Source: Coprobacillus sp.
GTDB taxonomy: Bacteria; Bacillota_I; Bacilli_A; RFN20; CAG-826
Assembly: GCA_021203905.1 (NCBI GenBank)
Contig: JAJQAG010000003.1
Span: 1 to 64,000 of the forward strand
DNA: 64,000 nt
Reading direction: 5' to 3'
Part shown: positions 20,601-27,332 of the stretch, piece by piece
How the letters are laid out: the number at the start of each line of letters is the position of its first letter
Numbering within the stretch: the first letter of the stretch is position 1
The notes under the pieces: generated by a model
What the model was told of the DNA's origin: nothing
Database searches by the model: none
Seen by the model: the letters and a program-made list of their open reading frames with translations, nothing else
Program-made: the position numbers and the translations under genes

Positions 20601-21187
20601 AGTTTCTTCCACTCTTCATCATCGACAAACTCGACATTTTGAATTTCATGGCTGGTTCTAAAACCATCAAAGAAATGACAAACTGGGGTCTCCGCATCAA
20701 TCGCAATTAAGTGAGCGACACTGGTTAAGTCCGCAATCTCTTGGACAGAGTGGGAACAAATCATTGCAATCCCAGTTTGACGAATAGCGTATATATCTTG
20801 ATGATCACCAAAGATTGATAAGCTTCTAGTGGCAAGACTTCTCGCGGAAACATGAAGAACCGCTGGTAACATCTCACCGACCCACTTATAGATATTTGGA
20901 ATCATTAAAAGTAATCCTTGAGAAGCGGTATAGGTTGCCGCTAAGCTTCCCCCTTGGAGAGCACCATGCACACTCCCAGCAGCGCCAGCTTCACTTTGCA
21001 TTTCAACAACTTTGGGCACACTTCCAAAGAAGTTCTTTCTTCCTTGAGTGGTGTAAACATCAATATTCTCCGCCATGGGAGAGGATGGAGTAATTGGATA
21101 AATACCTGCAACTTCAATAAAATTATAACTTTCTAGACTTGCCGCGGTATTTCCATCCACAGATAAAAAGGTTTTTTTCACTGCCAT
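17651..21187 (-). CDS. nifJ: Pyruvate:ferredoxin (flavodoxin) oxidoreductase, single-chain
   Basis: 1,178 aa homodimeric enzyme type with all domains fused. It decarboxylates pyruvate to acetyl-CoA, CO2 and reduced ferredoxin. N-terminal domain GIYPITPSSPMAE binds pyruvate/TPP; two 4Fe-4S clusters are seen at CIQCNQCAFVCPH (near 694) and CVGCGLCVSECLGNRP (near 749); the ACAGCGETPYYRL and GDGWAYDIGYGGLDHV (near 970) segments bind the proximal cluster and TPP. It implies a strictly anaerobic life style with ferredoxin-based metabolism. A promoter with an overlapping inverted repeat lies upstream, suggesting regulation. nifJ/por naming is by family, not by nitrogen fixation. Confidence 0.98.
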   Translation of the reverse strand: MAVKKTFLSVDGNTAASLESYNFIEVAGIYPITPSSPMAENIDVYTTQGRKNFFGSVPKVVEMQSEAGAAGSVHGALQGGSLAATYTASQGLLLMIPNIYKWVGEMLPAVLHVSARSLATRSLSIFGDHQDIYAIRQTGIAMICSHSVQEIADLTSVAHLIAIDAETPVCHFFDGFRTSHEIQNVEFVDDEEWKKLLPMDKVEKFRARALNPHTHPVTRGGAENDDIYFQGREAQNEHYNHVIDVACKYFDEATRLTGRKYAPFTYYGAKDADRVIVAMGSVTETITEVIDELKGEKIGLIKVHLYRPFSVKHLVDVIPKSVKKIAVLDRTKEIGATGEPLYLDVVSALNQAGLNNIEVYGGRYGLSSKDTQPKDMKAVYDFLAAKPFNGFTVGINDDVTHLSIPVDDNFHVKGDYTSCLFYGLGSDGTVSANKSSIKIIGDATHQYAQAYFAYDSRKAGGVTRSHLRFGKTPIHSTYYVTNADFISCSLDTYVYKFDMLSNLKDGGTFLLNTDLEGEELINSLPNRVKYQLATKHAKFYIIDANKIASEIGMGRHTNTTLQASFFYLNQNIMPYEEAQHWMKKYAEKSYAKKGDDVVQMNYKAIDAGAEGLKEVPVDPEWAKLSPKKEVHLTGDDYFDSYVMEIGNLNGDNLPVSKFTEYELLDGTMENDITFKEKRSIADRVPLWHKENCIQCNQCAFVCPHATIRPFLLDEKEVEAAPEIVKNDLSQAIGPNVKELKFRIQVSPENCVGCGLCVSECLGNRPDHIALEMVEAKSQFPQEEGADYLYKHVTYKSDKFSTDTVKGVGFLMPYMEVSGACAGCGETPYYRLVSQLFGKDMLVSNATGCSSIYSGSTPLTPFCTDKEGAGIAWANSLFEDNAEFGYGMRIATDTKLKHIIEILSAAKERDTVEPALKEEIDKYFENIKNRAEIRSIVPELVDLVKKSKDKEVKEVLTYERDLADKSIWIVGGDGWAYDIGYGGLDHVVANEEDVNILVFDTEVYSNTGGQSSKSSQTGSIARFTANGKTTAKKNLALIAMSYGTVYVAQIALGANPMKAIKALKEAESYDGPSLIICYAPCANHGIKGGLVNAMKQEKLAVECGYFPIFRYDPRKVAEGKPGLEIDCKEPDYSKFRDFIMSETRYSQLPRVNPEHAEELLTKSENYARDRFERIKKFGL

Positions 21188-21215
21188 AAATCTAAAACCT
21201 CCACATAATTACTTT

Positions 21216-21245
21216 AAGTATATACATACTTATAGGGATACGCAA
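21216..21245 (-). promoter_or_regulatory. por promoter with operator-like palindrome on the -10
   Basis: Minus strand TTGCGT (21240-21245) and TATACT (21217-21222), spacing 17. The palindrome AAGTAT-GTAT-ATACTT (21216-21231) covers the -10, the position expected for a repressor. It does not match a Rex site (TTGTGA-N6-TCACAA). Confidence 0.65.
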
Positions 21246-21251
21246 TGAAAA

Positions 21252-21270
21252 ATCAGTCATACTGACTGAT
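21252..21270 (-). terminator. Terminator after the DUF4143 ATPase gene
   Basis: Minus strand ATCAGTCA-GTA-TGACTGAT followed by TTTTTCATT. It lies between the 21320 gene and the por promoter. Confidence 0.85.
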
Positions 21271-21319
21271 CATTCAATAAAATTATCTAGATATGTCCCT
21301 TTTTGGTGAACATTGATAT

Positions 21320-22630
21320 TTAATCTTTGAGGCAACCAATAGGAATAATGTACACCCCATCAGGTCTTTGATAGGCATGTTGTGTAGCGGTAAGTATGGC
21401 TTTAAATGTCGGCTTCCCATACTTATCAACCTCTCTCTCACACCTTGCATCATGCTCCAATATTGATTGTTCAAGAGTGTTGAGGTGCTTGGCCGCTACC
21501 TCTTCATCTTTTTCAGCAAGTTTGCATTCCATTAAAGCATATCTTCCATCGTTAAGATGAAGAATGATATCAGCTTCTAGACCATTGATGTCGTGGTAGA
21601 AGGAAACAACCCCGTCATGAGAAGAGGAATATATTTTTATATCTCTTATACAAAGTGATTCAAAAAGAAATCCAAATAACCCCATGTTTAGTTTACAACT
21701 CTCTGGTGTGAGATTAAGGGCGCTGACCGCAATCGAAGGATCAATGAAGTTCTTCTTAGTCGTCGTTCGTAAAGATGTTTTAGAGCGGATGTTAGGACAC
21801 CAGGCATGGATTTCTTCAACAATATATAATCTTTCTAAATCATCGACGTATTTATCAAAGGTCCTGACATCAAGAGTTTCATTAACCGCAGCATCTTTAC
21901 ATAAGGTGGATTTACGAGCACATGTACATATGTTTCTGGCATAAGAAAGGAGAATATTATGAACGAGATTGTGATTAATTTTCTTCCCTTCAATATTTTC
22001 GACATCAGTTTCATATATTTGCTTTGTTAAGTCTCTTGCAATCGCGAGTTTGTCCTCTTTGTTTTCAATGAGAACTGACTGTGGCCATCCACCTCGACAT
22101 AGGGCAAAGACAACATCATCAAAAGACATTTGGCAAGATCCGTTTATGGGTTTTCCGGGGTTATCAAATAAAGACATTAAGGAGATATCCCCACTAGATT
22201 CACCACTTTCATAGAGACTCATGGGTAGCATTGTGAGACGAGATATTCTCCCCGTTCCCGTGTGAGGAAGGACTAGTCTCCTTGATGCGGAACCAGTAAG
22301 AATATAAAGTCCCTTCTCATTCAACTCATCCACCTTCTTTCTCACTCCTAACCAGATTTTATCTTTGGCATCTTGCCACTCATCAAATAAGATAGGGGTC
22401 TTTCCATTAAATAATTCCCAAACATTATTCTCGGCGATGTTCTTATATACTGGACCCATCTCGGGATCCTCAAATTCAATAACAGTCTTGGCAAATTGCT
22501 TTCCTGTCGTGGTCTTTCCACAACCCTTAGGACCGACAATGTACGTACAACCAAAAATACGTAAGTTTCTTTCAAGATTCTTATCAAATATACGAGGAAG
22601 ATAATGAGATGTTGTTTCTTCGTTTTTCAT
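21320..22630 (-). CDS. AAA ATPase with DUF4143 C-terminal domain
   Basis: 436 aa. N-terminal AAA_14-type ATPase: Walker A GPKGCGKTTTG (residues ~30-40), Walker B ILFDEWQDA, and the sensor-like LTGSASRR. A middle region and a C-terminal DUF4143-like part (FGFLFESLCIRDIKIYSS...GLEADIILHLNDGRYALMECKL) resemble the restriction-endonuclease-like fold, with Glu-Ala-Asp and Glu-Cys-Lys as possible metal/catalytic residues. These proteins are common, mobile-looking and of unknown function in gut bacteria. I start at 22630 because a TATAAT lies exactly 7 nt before this ATG; the upstream ATGs would fall outside the transcript. A 23-bp tandem repeat lies upstream. Confidence 0.85.
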   Translation of the reverse strand: MKNEETTSHYLPRIFDKNLERNLRIFGCTYIVGPKGCGKTTTGKQFAKTVIEFEDPEMGPVYKNIAENNVWELFNGKTPILFDEWQDAKDKIWLGVRKKVDELNEKGLYILTGSASRRLVLPHTGTGRISRLTMLPMSLYESGESSGDISLMSLFDNPGKPINGSCQMSFDDVVFALCRGGWPQSVLIENKEDKLAIARDLTKQIYETDVENIEGKKINHNLVHNILLSYARNICTCARKSTLCKDAAVNETLDVRTFDKYVDDLERLYIVEEIHAWCPNIRSKTSLRTTTKKNFIDPSIAVSALNLTPESCKLNMGLFGFLFESLCIRDIKIYSSSHDGVVSFYHDINGLEADIILHLNDGRYALMECKLAEKDEEVAAKHLNTLEQSILEHDARCEREVDKYGKPTFKAILTATQHAYQRPDGVYIIPIGCLKD

Positions 22631-22637
22631 ACACATT

Positions 22638-22643
22638 ATTATA
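22638..22643 (-). promoter_or_regulatory. -10 box of the DUF4143 ATPase gene
   Basis: Minus strand TATAAT, 7 nt before ATG (22630), no SD. A leaderless mRNA is predicted and this decides the start codon. Confidence 0.5.
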
Positions 22644-22688
22644 GTGATGACCAAGCAATAATTAAAGACCTTTTAAACAAAAATGCGC

Positions 22689-22767
22689 ATTTCGATGGAC
22701 AAAAAATGTAGAGTTTAATGGACAAAAAATGCTGATTTCGATGGACAAAAAATGTAGAGTTTAATGG
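22689..22767. repeat. 23-bp tandem repeat, about 3.4 copies
   Basis: Plus strand units ATTTCGATGGACAAAAAATG+TAG and AGTTTAATGGACAAAAAATG+CTG alternate (22689, 22712, 22735, 22758). All share ATGGACAAAAAATG except the last, which breaks off into the galU terminator. Units are contiguous without spacers, so this is not CRISPR. Confidence 0.9.
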
Positions 22768-22774
22768 CTCTACA
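22753..22774 (-). terminator. galU terminator
   Basis: Minus strand TGTAGAG-CCATTAAA-CTCTACA followed by TTTTTTG. Its 3' arm and U-run are part of the tandem repeat, which duplicates them downstream. Confidence 0.8.
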
Positions 22775-22803
22775 CTTCTTTAATAATTAATTAAATAACG
22801 TAG

Positions 22804-23670
22804 TTATTTAAGAGAATCGATGTGCTTCTTTACTTGTTCACCAATATCTTCTCTTTTAAGAGAGAGATCAATCGTCGCTGTGACATAGGAGAGCTTATCT
22901 CCACAGTCGTAGCGTGTCCCAACAAAATCATAAGCATAGAGATTGGCCAGTTTAGCGAGAGCATCTGTGAGTTGAATCTCTCCTCCCACTCCCGGTTCAA
23001 GGTTATGAATAATCCCAAAGATTTCAGGGGTTAAGATATATCTACCTAGAGCAGCATACTTACTAGGAGGATTGTCTTTAGGTTTTTCCACCATGGCCTT
23101 AACTTCAATGAGGCGACCATTGATTTTTCCGGGTTTGATGATTCCATACTTATGAGTAAGAGAGGCATCAACTTGTTGCACTCCTAAGATTGAGCATTCA
23201 CATTTCTCATAAGCATCTATGAGTTGCTTTGTCACTGGTTCAGTCTCGTTATCAGTGACAATTAAATCATCCCCAAGAAGGACCACAAAAGGTTCATCCT
23301 GGGTATACTTCTCCACAGTGGAGATAGTATAACCTAAGCCTTTAGGGGTCTTTTGATAGATGAATTTTATATTAGCGAGATGAGTGACATAATGGACAGA
23401 ATCCGCGAGATCCGCTTTGCCTATACTTCTTAAATACTTTTCATATTTGGGATCTTTTTTAAAAAATTGCTCAATTTCCTTCTTATCTTTAAGAGTGCAA
23501 ATATAAATATCAGTGATGCCACTTTTAACAGCTTCCTCCACTAAATAGAGGATGATGGGTTTATCAATAATAGGAAGCATCTCCTTACCCACACCTTTAG
23601 TGATGGGAAGGAATCTAGTTCCGTATCCAGCCGCGGTAATCACCGCTTTAGTAATCTTGTTATCTGACAT
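22804..23670 (-). CDS. galU: UTP-glucose-1-phosphate uridylyltransferase
   Basis: 288 aa, normal length. It makes UDP-glucose from UTP and glucose-1-phosphate for glycolipids, teichoic-acid-type polymers or galactose use. Motifs: nucleotide-binding AAGYGTRFLPITKGVGKEMLPI (residues ~11-32), LGDDLIV (metal Asp), VEKPKDNP, and LGRYILTPEIF with GGEIQLTDAL. The start is 2 nt from the stop of the preceding small gene, so both share a transcript. A terminator follows. Confidence 0.96.
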   Translation of the reverse strand: MSDNKITKAVITAAGYGTRFLPITKGVGKEMLPIIDKPIILYLVEEAVKSGITDIYICTLKDKKEIEQFFKKDPKYEKYLRSIGKADLADSVHYVTHLANIKFIYQKTPKGLGYTISTVEKYTQDEPFVVLLGDDLIVTDNETEPVTKQLIDAYEKCECSILGVQQVDASLTHKYGIIKPGKINGRLIEVKAMVEKPKDNPPSKYAALGRYILTPEIFGIIHNLEPGVGGEIQLTDALAKLANLYAYDFVGTRYDCGDKLSYVTATIDLSLKREDIGEQVKKHIDSLK

Positions 23671-23672
23671 AA

Positions 23673-24092
23673 CTACTTATTATTCTTTCTATTATTTTGT
23701 TCAATCGTAATGAGCTTCTTTAAGGTCTTTAAATCACTATTAGTGAGATAGGTATTCTTATCGATGAAACCCCCATGGGACATCTTTTGATAGATGAAGT
23801 CATTAACGGATTCATACTCACTTTCATTGCTCTCTACTTTAGGGGCTTTAGGAGTTGCTGGTTTCGCTATAGCGGCTTCATTAATGTACTCCTCAAGTCT
23901 TGATTCAAGACTTCTGAGGTTGTATGAATAATCCATCACCACAATGGGATCAAAGTAAGAGAAGAAATCATTAATAACTTCTGGATAGTAGCCTAAAATC
24001 GGAGCGAGTTTCTCACAAGTAACATAGTTTCCTTTAACTTTTCTTAAAGCCGATAAGTATTTCTTACATTGACTGAGTGAAGGTTGCTTCAT
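23673..24092 (-). CDS. Small protein with Rex-like winged-helix N-terminus
   Basis: 139 aa. Residues 5-55 (LSQCKKYLSALRKVKGNYVTCEKLAPILGYYPEVINDFFSYF) resemble the N-terminal winged helix of the redox repressor Rex, which reads Y-L-x-x-L...V-S-S-x-x-L-A-x-x-L-G-x-x-x-x-x-I-R-x-D-L-S-Y-F. There is no Rossmann NAD domain; instead a Pro/Ala/Lys-rich linker (about 75-90) and a helical C-terminus. It is therefore not Rex, though it may bind DNA. It is coupled to galU (2-nt gap). An SD-like AAGG precedes ATG. The resemblance is by eye. Confidence 0.6.
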   Translation of the reverse strand: MKQPSLSQCKKYLSALRKVKGNYVTCEKLAPILGYYPEVINDFFSYFDPIVVMDYSYNLRSLESRLEEYINEAAIAKPATPKAPKVESNESEYESVNDFIYQKMSHGGFIDKNTYLTNSDLKTLKKLITIEQNNRKNNK

Positions 24093-24151
24093 ATATGTAA
24101 TACCTTACATATTATTGTAGTCTTAATAACTAAAATGTAAAAATAAAAAAA

Positions 24152-24227
<76 letters not shown>

Positions 24228-24275
24228 ATCACTTGTAAATAGTATTTTATAAAACTTCTCCTTAAATATCAATAA

Positions 24276-24629
24276 TTACAAACTGTTGTCTATGGCAAGA
24301 ATCTTTTGAATAAAGGTGAGCAAATCTGCTATATCATGGGTTGCCGCATTATAAAGTAGCAAGACATCAAGGCTTCCATATTCATGAACTATTCGGTGTC
24401 TCATACCTAAAATTGCACTCCATGGAATCTCTTGGTGAGCAGAGGTAAATTCTTTGCTAAGTTTGCCAATATGCTCACCAATATCTATAATTAGCATCGC
24501 TGCGGTGTTATATGCTCCATCATCATTTTTAAAATCATCAATTGATAATCCATCAACTTTTAAAAGAATCTTTTTACAATTGTCCGCTACTTTTTCTAGA
24601 TGGTAAGTGTCATCCTTAAGGTTATCCAT
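24276..24629 (-). CDS. HepT-like toxin (DUF86, HEPN family)
   Basis: 117 aa. HEPN-fold protein with the diagnostic R-x4-H-x-Y motif, seen as RHRIVHEY (R77, H82, Y84). In characterised type VII systems HepT is an RNase-like toxin and the partner MntA nucleotidyltransferase silences it by adding AMP to the motif Tyr. Both partners are next to each other here. I start at ATG 24629 (MDNLKDD), which overlaps the MntA stop by 8 nt; the track start (24644) adds five residues and cannot be excluded. Transcribed after mntA from the same promoter. Confidence 0.88.
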   Translation of the reverse strand: MDNLKDDTYHLEKVADNCKKILLKVDGLSIDDFKNDDGAYNTAAMLIIDIGEHIGKLSKEFTSAHQEIPWSAILGMRHRIVHEYGSLDVLLLYNAATHDIADLLTFIQKILAIDNSL

Positions 24630-25101
24630 AAATCTTGATGCCATCCTTCATCACTTCATTGACGAGAAAATTACTATCGTTCTCAAATTGCCGTTGATTC
24701 AAAACCTCGATTCTTTTATGTAACCCCTCAGATAATTCTTCAAGCATTCCAAAGTAGCGAATATCCGCCATCGGAGTGGAGATGAATAAATCAACATCAC
24801 TGCTTTCATTTGCATATCCTTTTGCGTAGCTTCCAAATAAATAACAGTACTCGATGTCGTAATGACTAAAGACTTTTTGACATACCTCTTTTATCTTATC
24901 TAAAGATAAGACACCATGATCCTCATCTATTCTTAAATGTTCCTTAAATAAGTTAGACATATACTTATATTTAATCGTATCTACTTTTCTTGGATCGTTT
25001 TCATAATTCTGATATGTCCTGAGAGGAACATTTAAAAATGTTGCGGCCTCCGCTTGAGACATGTTTGTTTGCTTTCTCAGTTCTTTTAAAGTCGGTTCCA
25101 T
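24622..25101 (-). CDS. MntA-like antitoxin: XRE domain fused to minimal nucleotidyltransferase
   Basis: 159 aa. Residues 1-50 are an XRE helix-turn-helix (LKELRKQTNMSQAEAATFLNVPLRTYQNYE). Residues 65-159 are a MNT nucleotidyltransferase with GSYAKGYANESSDVD, an exact G-S-x10-D-x-D motif (90-104). In type VII toxin-antitoxin systems MntA AMPylates the HepT toxin. Fusion to a DNA-binding domain suggests it also autoregulates its promoter. I start at 25101 (MEPTLKEL): GTAGAGAA lies just upstream and the TATAAT box leaves only this start well inside the transcript. Confidence 0.88.
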   Translation of the reverse strand: MEPTLKELRKQTNMSQAEAATFLNVPLRTYQNYENDPRKVDTIKYKYMSNLFKEHLRIDEDHGVLSLDKIKEVCQKVFSHYDIEYCYLFGSYAKGYANESSDVDLFISTPMADIRYFGMLEELSEGLHKRIEVLNQRQFENDSNFLVNEVMKDGIKIYG

Positions 25102-25117
25102 AATATTCTCTACATAT

Positions 25118-25145
25118 ATTATATGCAATTATTGTGTTATTTCAA
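25118..25145 (-). promoter_or_regulatory. Promoter of mntA-hepT
   Basis: Minus strand TTGAAA (25140-25145) and TATAAT (25118-25123), spacing 16. It is divergent from the promoter of the 25235 gene. Confidence 0.6.
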
Positions 25146-25171
25146 AATAAAAATACGCCATTATTGCGTAT
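25125..25171. promoter_or_regulatory. Possible operator repeats between divergent promoters
   Basis: GCAATTATTGTGTTAT (25125-25140) and GCCATTATTGCGTAT (25157-25171) are near-direct repeats; the second is also part of an ATACGC-N7-GCGTAT inverted repeat (25153-25171). They flank the mntA -35, suitable for binding by its XRE domain. Inference only. Confidence 0.4.
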
Positions 25172-25184
25172 CATTATCTTTATT

Positions 25185-25212
25185 TTGAAAATATCAACCA
25201 CTGCTTTATAAT
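25185..25212 (+). promoter_or_regulatory. Promoter of the 25235 zinc-ribbon gene
   Basis: TTGAAA (25185-25190) and TATAAT (25207-25212), spacing 16, followed by SD GAGGAAAGAG and ATG. Confidence 0.6.
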
Positions 25213-25234
25213 ATATAAAGCGAGGAAAGAGATT

Positions 25235-25615
25235 ATGAAGTATTGTACACATTGTGGCGCTCAATTAAATGACGATGATATGTATTGTCCCTCTTGTGGC
25301 ACTGCTGTAGCCACGAGTGCGGGTAATCCCTATAGTAGCACTAGTGATAGTGAACCCTGGTCTTTTGGCGTCAATGATCAACAAGGACAGAGTGGAGTGG
25401 AGACTGCAGCAGAGGTCTTTATGGTTATCTCTTGTGTTATTTGTGCCTTCTCCCTTATCGCTTTAGCGTGGAATATCCCCATGACTGTTCACGTCTTTAG
25501 ATGTGTAAAGAGACATAAGAGGATTGGCATTGCCTTTAAGATATGCACCTTGATATTTGTTTCTATAATTGGAGGCATTCTTCTCTTTTGTAGAAATGAA
25601 CACGGAAAAATATAA
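25235..25615 (+). CDS. Zinc-ribbon membrane protein
   Basis: 126 aa. N-terminal zinc ribbon CTHCGAQLNDDDMYCPSCG (two CxxC, residues 4-22), a Ser-rich linker, then two hydrophobic segments (about 60-85 and 100-118) with a short cytosolic loop VFRCVKRHKR between them. Such proteins are common in Firmicutes, and their function is unknown. SD GAGGAAAG is good. The gene is monocistronic and divergent from the mntA-hepT pair. A second protein of similar layout is at 32711. Confidence 0.8.
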   Translation: MKYCTHCGAQLNDDDMYCPSCGTAVATSAGNPYSSTSDSEPWSFGVNDQQGQSGVETAAEVFMVISCVICAFSLIALAWNIPMTVHVFRCVKRHKRIGIAFKICTLIFVSIIGGILLFCRNEHGKI

Positions 25616-25647
25616 AGCACTTCTATGAAGTGTTTTATTTTATAAAA

Positions 25648-25656
25648 TGATATAAT
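25648..25656 (+). promoter_or_regulatory. Extended -10 promoter of the first nucleotidase gene
   Basis: TGATATAAT (TGnTATAAT) followed by 7 nt and ATG (25664); no SD. Predicts a leaderless mRNA and makes the in-frame TTG at 25661 an unlikely start. Confidence 0.6.
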
Positions 25657-25663
25657 CAAATTG

Positions 25664-27259
25664 ATGAAGAAGAATAAAGTCATAATCCCCATAGTAATCT
25701 TGGCCACAACCTTAGTTTTAAGTGGGTGCGAGATAGGAGGCCACTCTAACGGTGGTGTCCATGATAACACCACTGATTCTTTTGACCTTGATAATGGAGA
25801 GGATGTTGAGGAACATGATTCTGTCACTAAAGGGAGCTACACTATCACCCTTTATGCTAATGGTGATCAACATGGAGTTATTGAAGCGGGAAGTGGCTAT
25901 GTCTCCTATCCAACCTATATCACCTATATCAAAGAGCAGATGGCGGGTCATGATAACTCCATCCTTATTTCTAATGGTGATCTCTGGCAAGGAACCTATG
26001 AATCAAATATCTATTATGGAGAGGTTCTTACAGAGCTACTTGATGTCGCGGGTTATTCATGTATGACACTCGGTAATCACGATTTTGACTGGGGACAAGA
26101 TGTCATTAGAGAGAACAAAGAGAAAACTAATGTTCCCTTCCTTGGATGTAATATTGTCTATTATGGAACAGATACACTTGTGGACTACGTCGAGCCCTAC
26201 ACAATTGTGGATACAGATTGTGGCTTAAGAGTGGGTATTATTGGAGCGATTAATCCCGATCAATGGTCTTCAATTTCTTCTAGTTATGTTCAAGATATCG
26301 ATTTCATCGATCCCCTTGAACCAATGCAAAAATATAGTGACTACATGAGAAGCACTCTTGGGTGTGAAATTATCGTTGCCTCGTTCCACGCGGGAACAGA
26401 TGACGCGAGAAGCTATATCAGCGCATTAGGAGAAGAATCCCCTAATACAGGGCTTCCTTATATAGATGCCGCTTTTACTAGTCATGACCACACTCCTAAT
26501 AATGGAAAGATAAATGGTGTCCCCTATATCAATAGTGGCGATAAAAACTCTTATCTTTCTCGTATTACCCTTAACTGGAGTAATGGAAAGGTGACCTCTA
26601 GTGAGACAAGAAACCTTAATACCGCAAGTCTCTCAAAAAATTCCTATCCAGAGGATGAAGAAGCGAGAGAATTAATCGATAATAAAATCACAACAGAAGA
26701 TAAGAACAAAGGAAATGAAGTAGAGGGAAAACTCGCAACGAGTTTTTATCGATATTGTTCAAGTGGTAACTATGGACCAAGACTCGCAGCGAGATCGATG
26801 TATGAATACTGCACAAGTGAAGGATATAATAATCTCACTTGTGTCTTTGTTAATGATACAAGAGCGGTCTTATCCGCAGGAAATGTCACTTATGCGAATA
26901 TCTTAGAAGCCGTCCCCTTCTTTGATAAGACAGTTATTATGAAGGTCAAAGGAAGCGTTCTTAGTCGAGAACTCCGTTATGCCTATGGAAGCGGTAATAG
27001 TAGCGCTTCAGTCCTATACTACGCTCCAAGTGAGACAAAGATAAATAGTAACACGACATACACTATCGCTGCCTATGACTATCTCGCGTATCATATGAAT
27101 GCTTCAACAAGACAATATAATTACTTCACTGAATTTGAAGTGGTCGCCGAACTTGATATGTGGCCAGTGGATTATATCTCTAGTTATATGAATTCCTTTA
27201 ATGGAGCCGCTATTGATATCGATGTTTTCCCTGAAGAGAACTATACATGTCTTTCTTAA
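25664..27259 (+). CDS. Secreted 5'-nucleotidase / metallophosphatase lipoprotein
   Basis: 531 aa. Lipoprotein signal with lipobox VLSGC (Cys22). Calcineurin-like metallophosphatase domain: NGDQHG (metal Asp and His), SNGDLWQGTYES, GNHDFDWG, ASFHAGTDD and TSHDHT, all five metal motifs of the UshA/YfkN family. The C-terminal part (about 350-531) is the 5'-nucleotidase C domain that binds the nucleoside. It should remove phosphate from nucleotides, or cyclic or diphosphate derivatives, outside the membrane. It is a paralogue of the 27333 gene, which faces it convergently. A role in nucleotide salvage with the nuclease/ABC operon nearby is inference. Confidence 0.9.
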   Translation: MKKNKVIIPIVILATTLVLSGCEIGGHSNGGVHDNTTDSFDLDNGEDVEEHDSVTKGSYTITLYANGDQHGVIEAGSGYVSYPTYITYIKEQMAGHDNSILISNGDLWQGTYESNIYYGEVLTELLDVAGYSCMTLGNHDFDWGQDVIRENKEKTNVPFLGCNIVYYGTDTLVDYVEPYTIVDTDCGLRVGIIGAINPDQWSSISSSYVQDIDFIDPLEPMQKYSDYMRSTLGCEIIVASFHAGTDDARSYISALGEESPNTGLPYIDAAFTSHDHTPNNGKINGVPYINSGDKNSYLSRITLNWSNGKVTSSETRNLNTASLSKNSYPEDEEARELIDNKITTEDKNKGNEVEGKLATSFYRYCSSGNYGPRLAARSMYEYCTSEGYNNLTCVFVNDTRAVLSAGNVTYANILEAVPFFDKTVIMKVKGSVLSRELRYAYGSGNSSASVLYYAPSETKINSNTTYTIAAYDYLAYHMNASTRQYNYFTEFEVVAELDMWPVDYISSYMNSFNGAAIDIDVFPEENYTCLS

Positions 27260-27277
27260 AATTAGTTCAATAAGATT

Positions 27278-27306
27278 AAAAAAGTCGCCATTTTGACGAT
27301 TTTTTT
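27278..27306. terminator. Bidirectional terminator between the two nucleotidase genes
   Basis: AAAAAAGTCG...CGATTTTTT: short G/C core (TCG/CGA) flanked by A6 and T7 tracts, between two convergent stops. Confidence 0.65.
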
Positions 27307-27332
27307 ATTTTTTGTTTGTGTTTTTGCGGCTT

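Noticed and set aside
22689-22767. CRISPR array
   Set aside because: Units are contiguous 23-mers without spacers and no cas genes are present.
23673-24092. Rex redox repressor
   Set aside because: Lacks the Rossmann NAD-binding domain.
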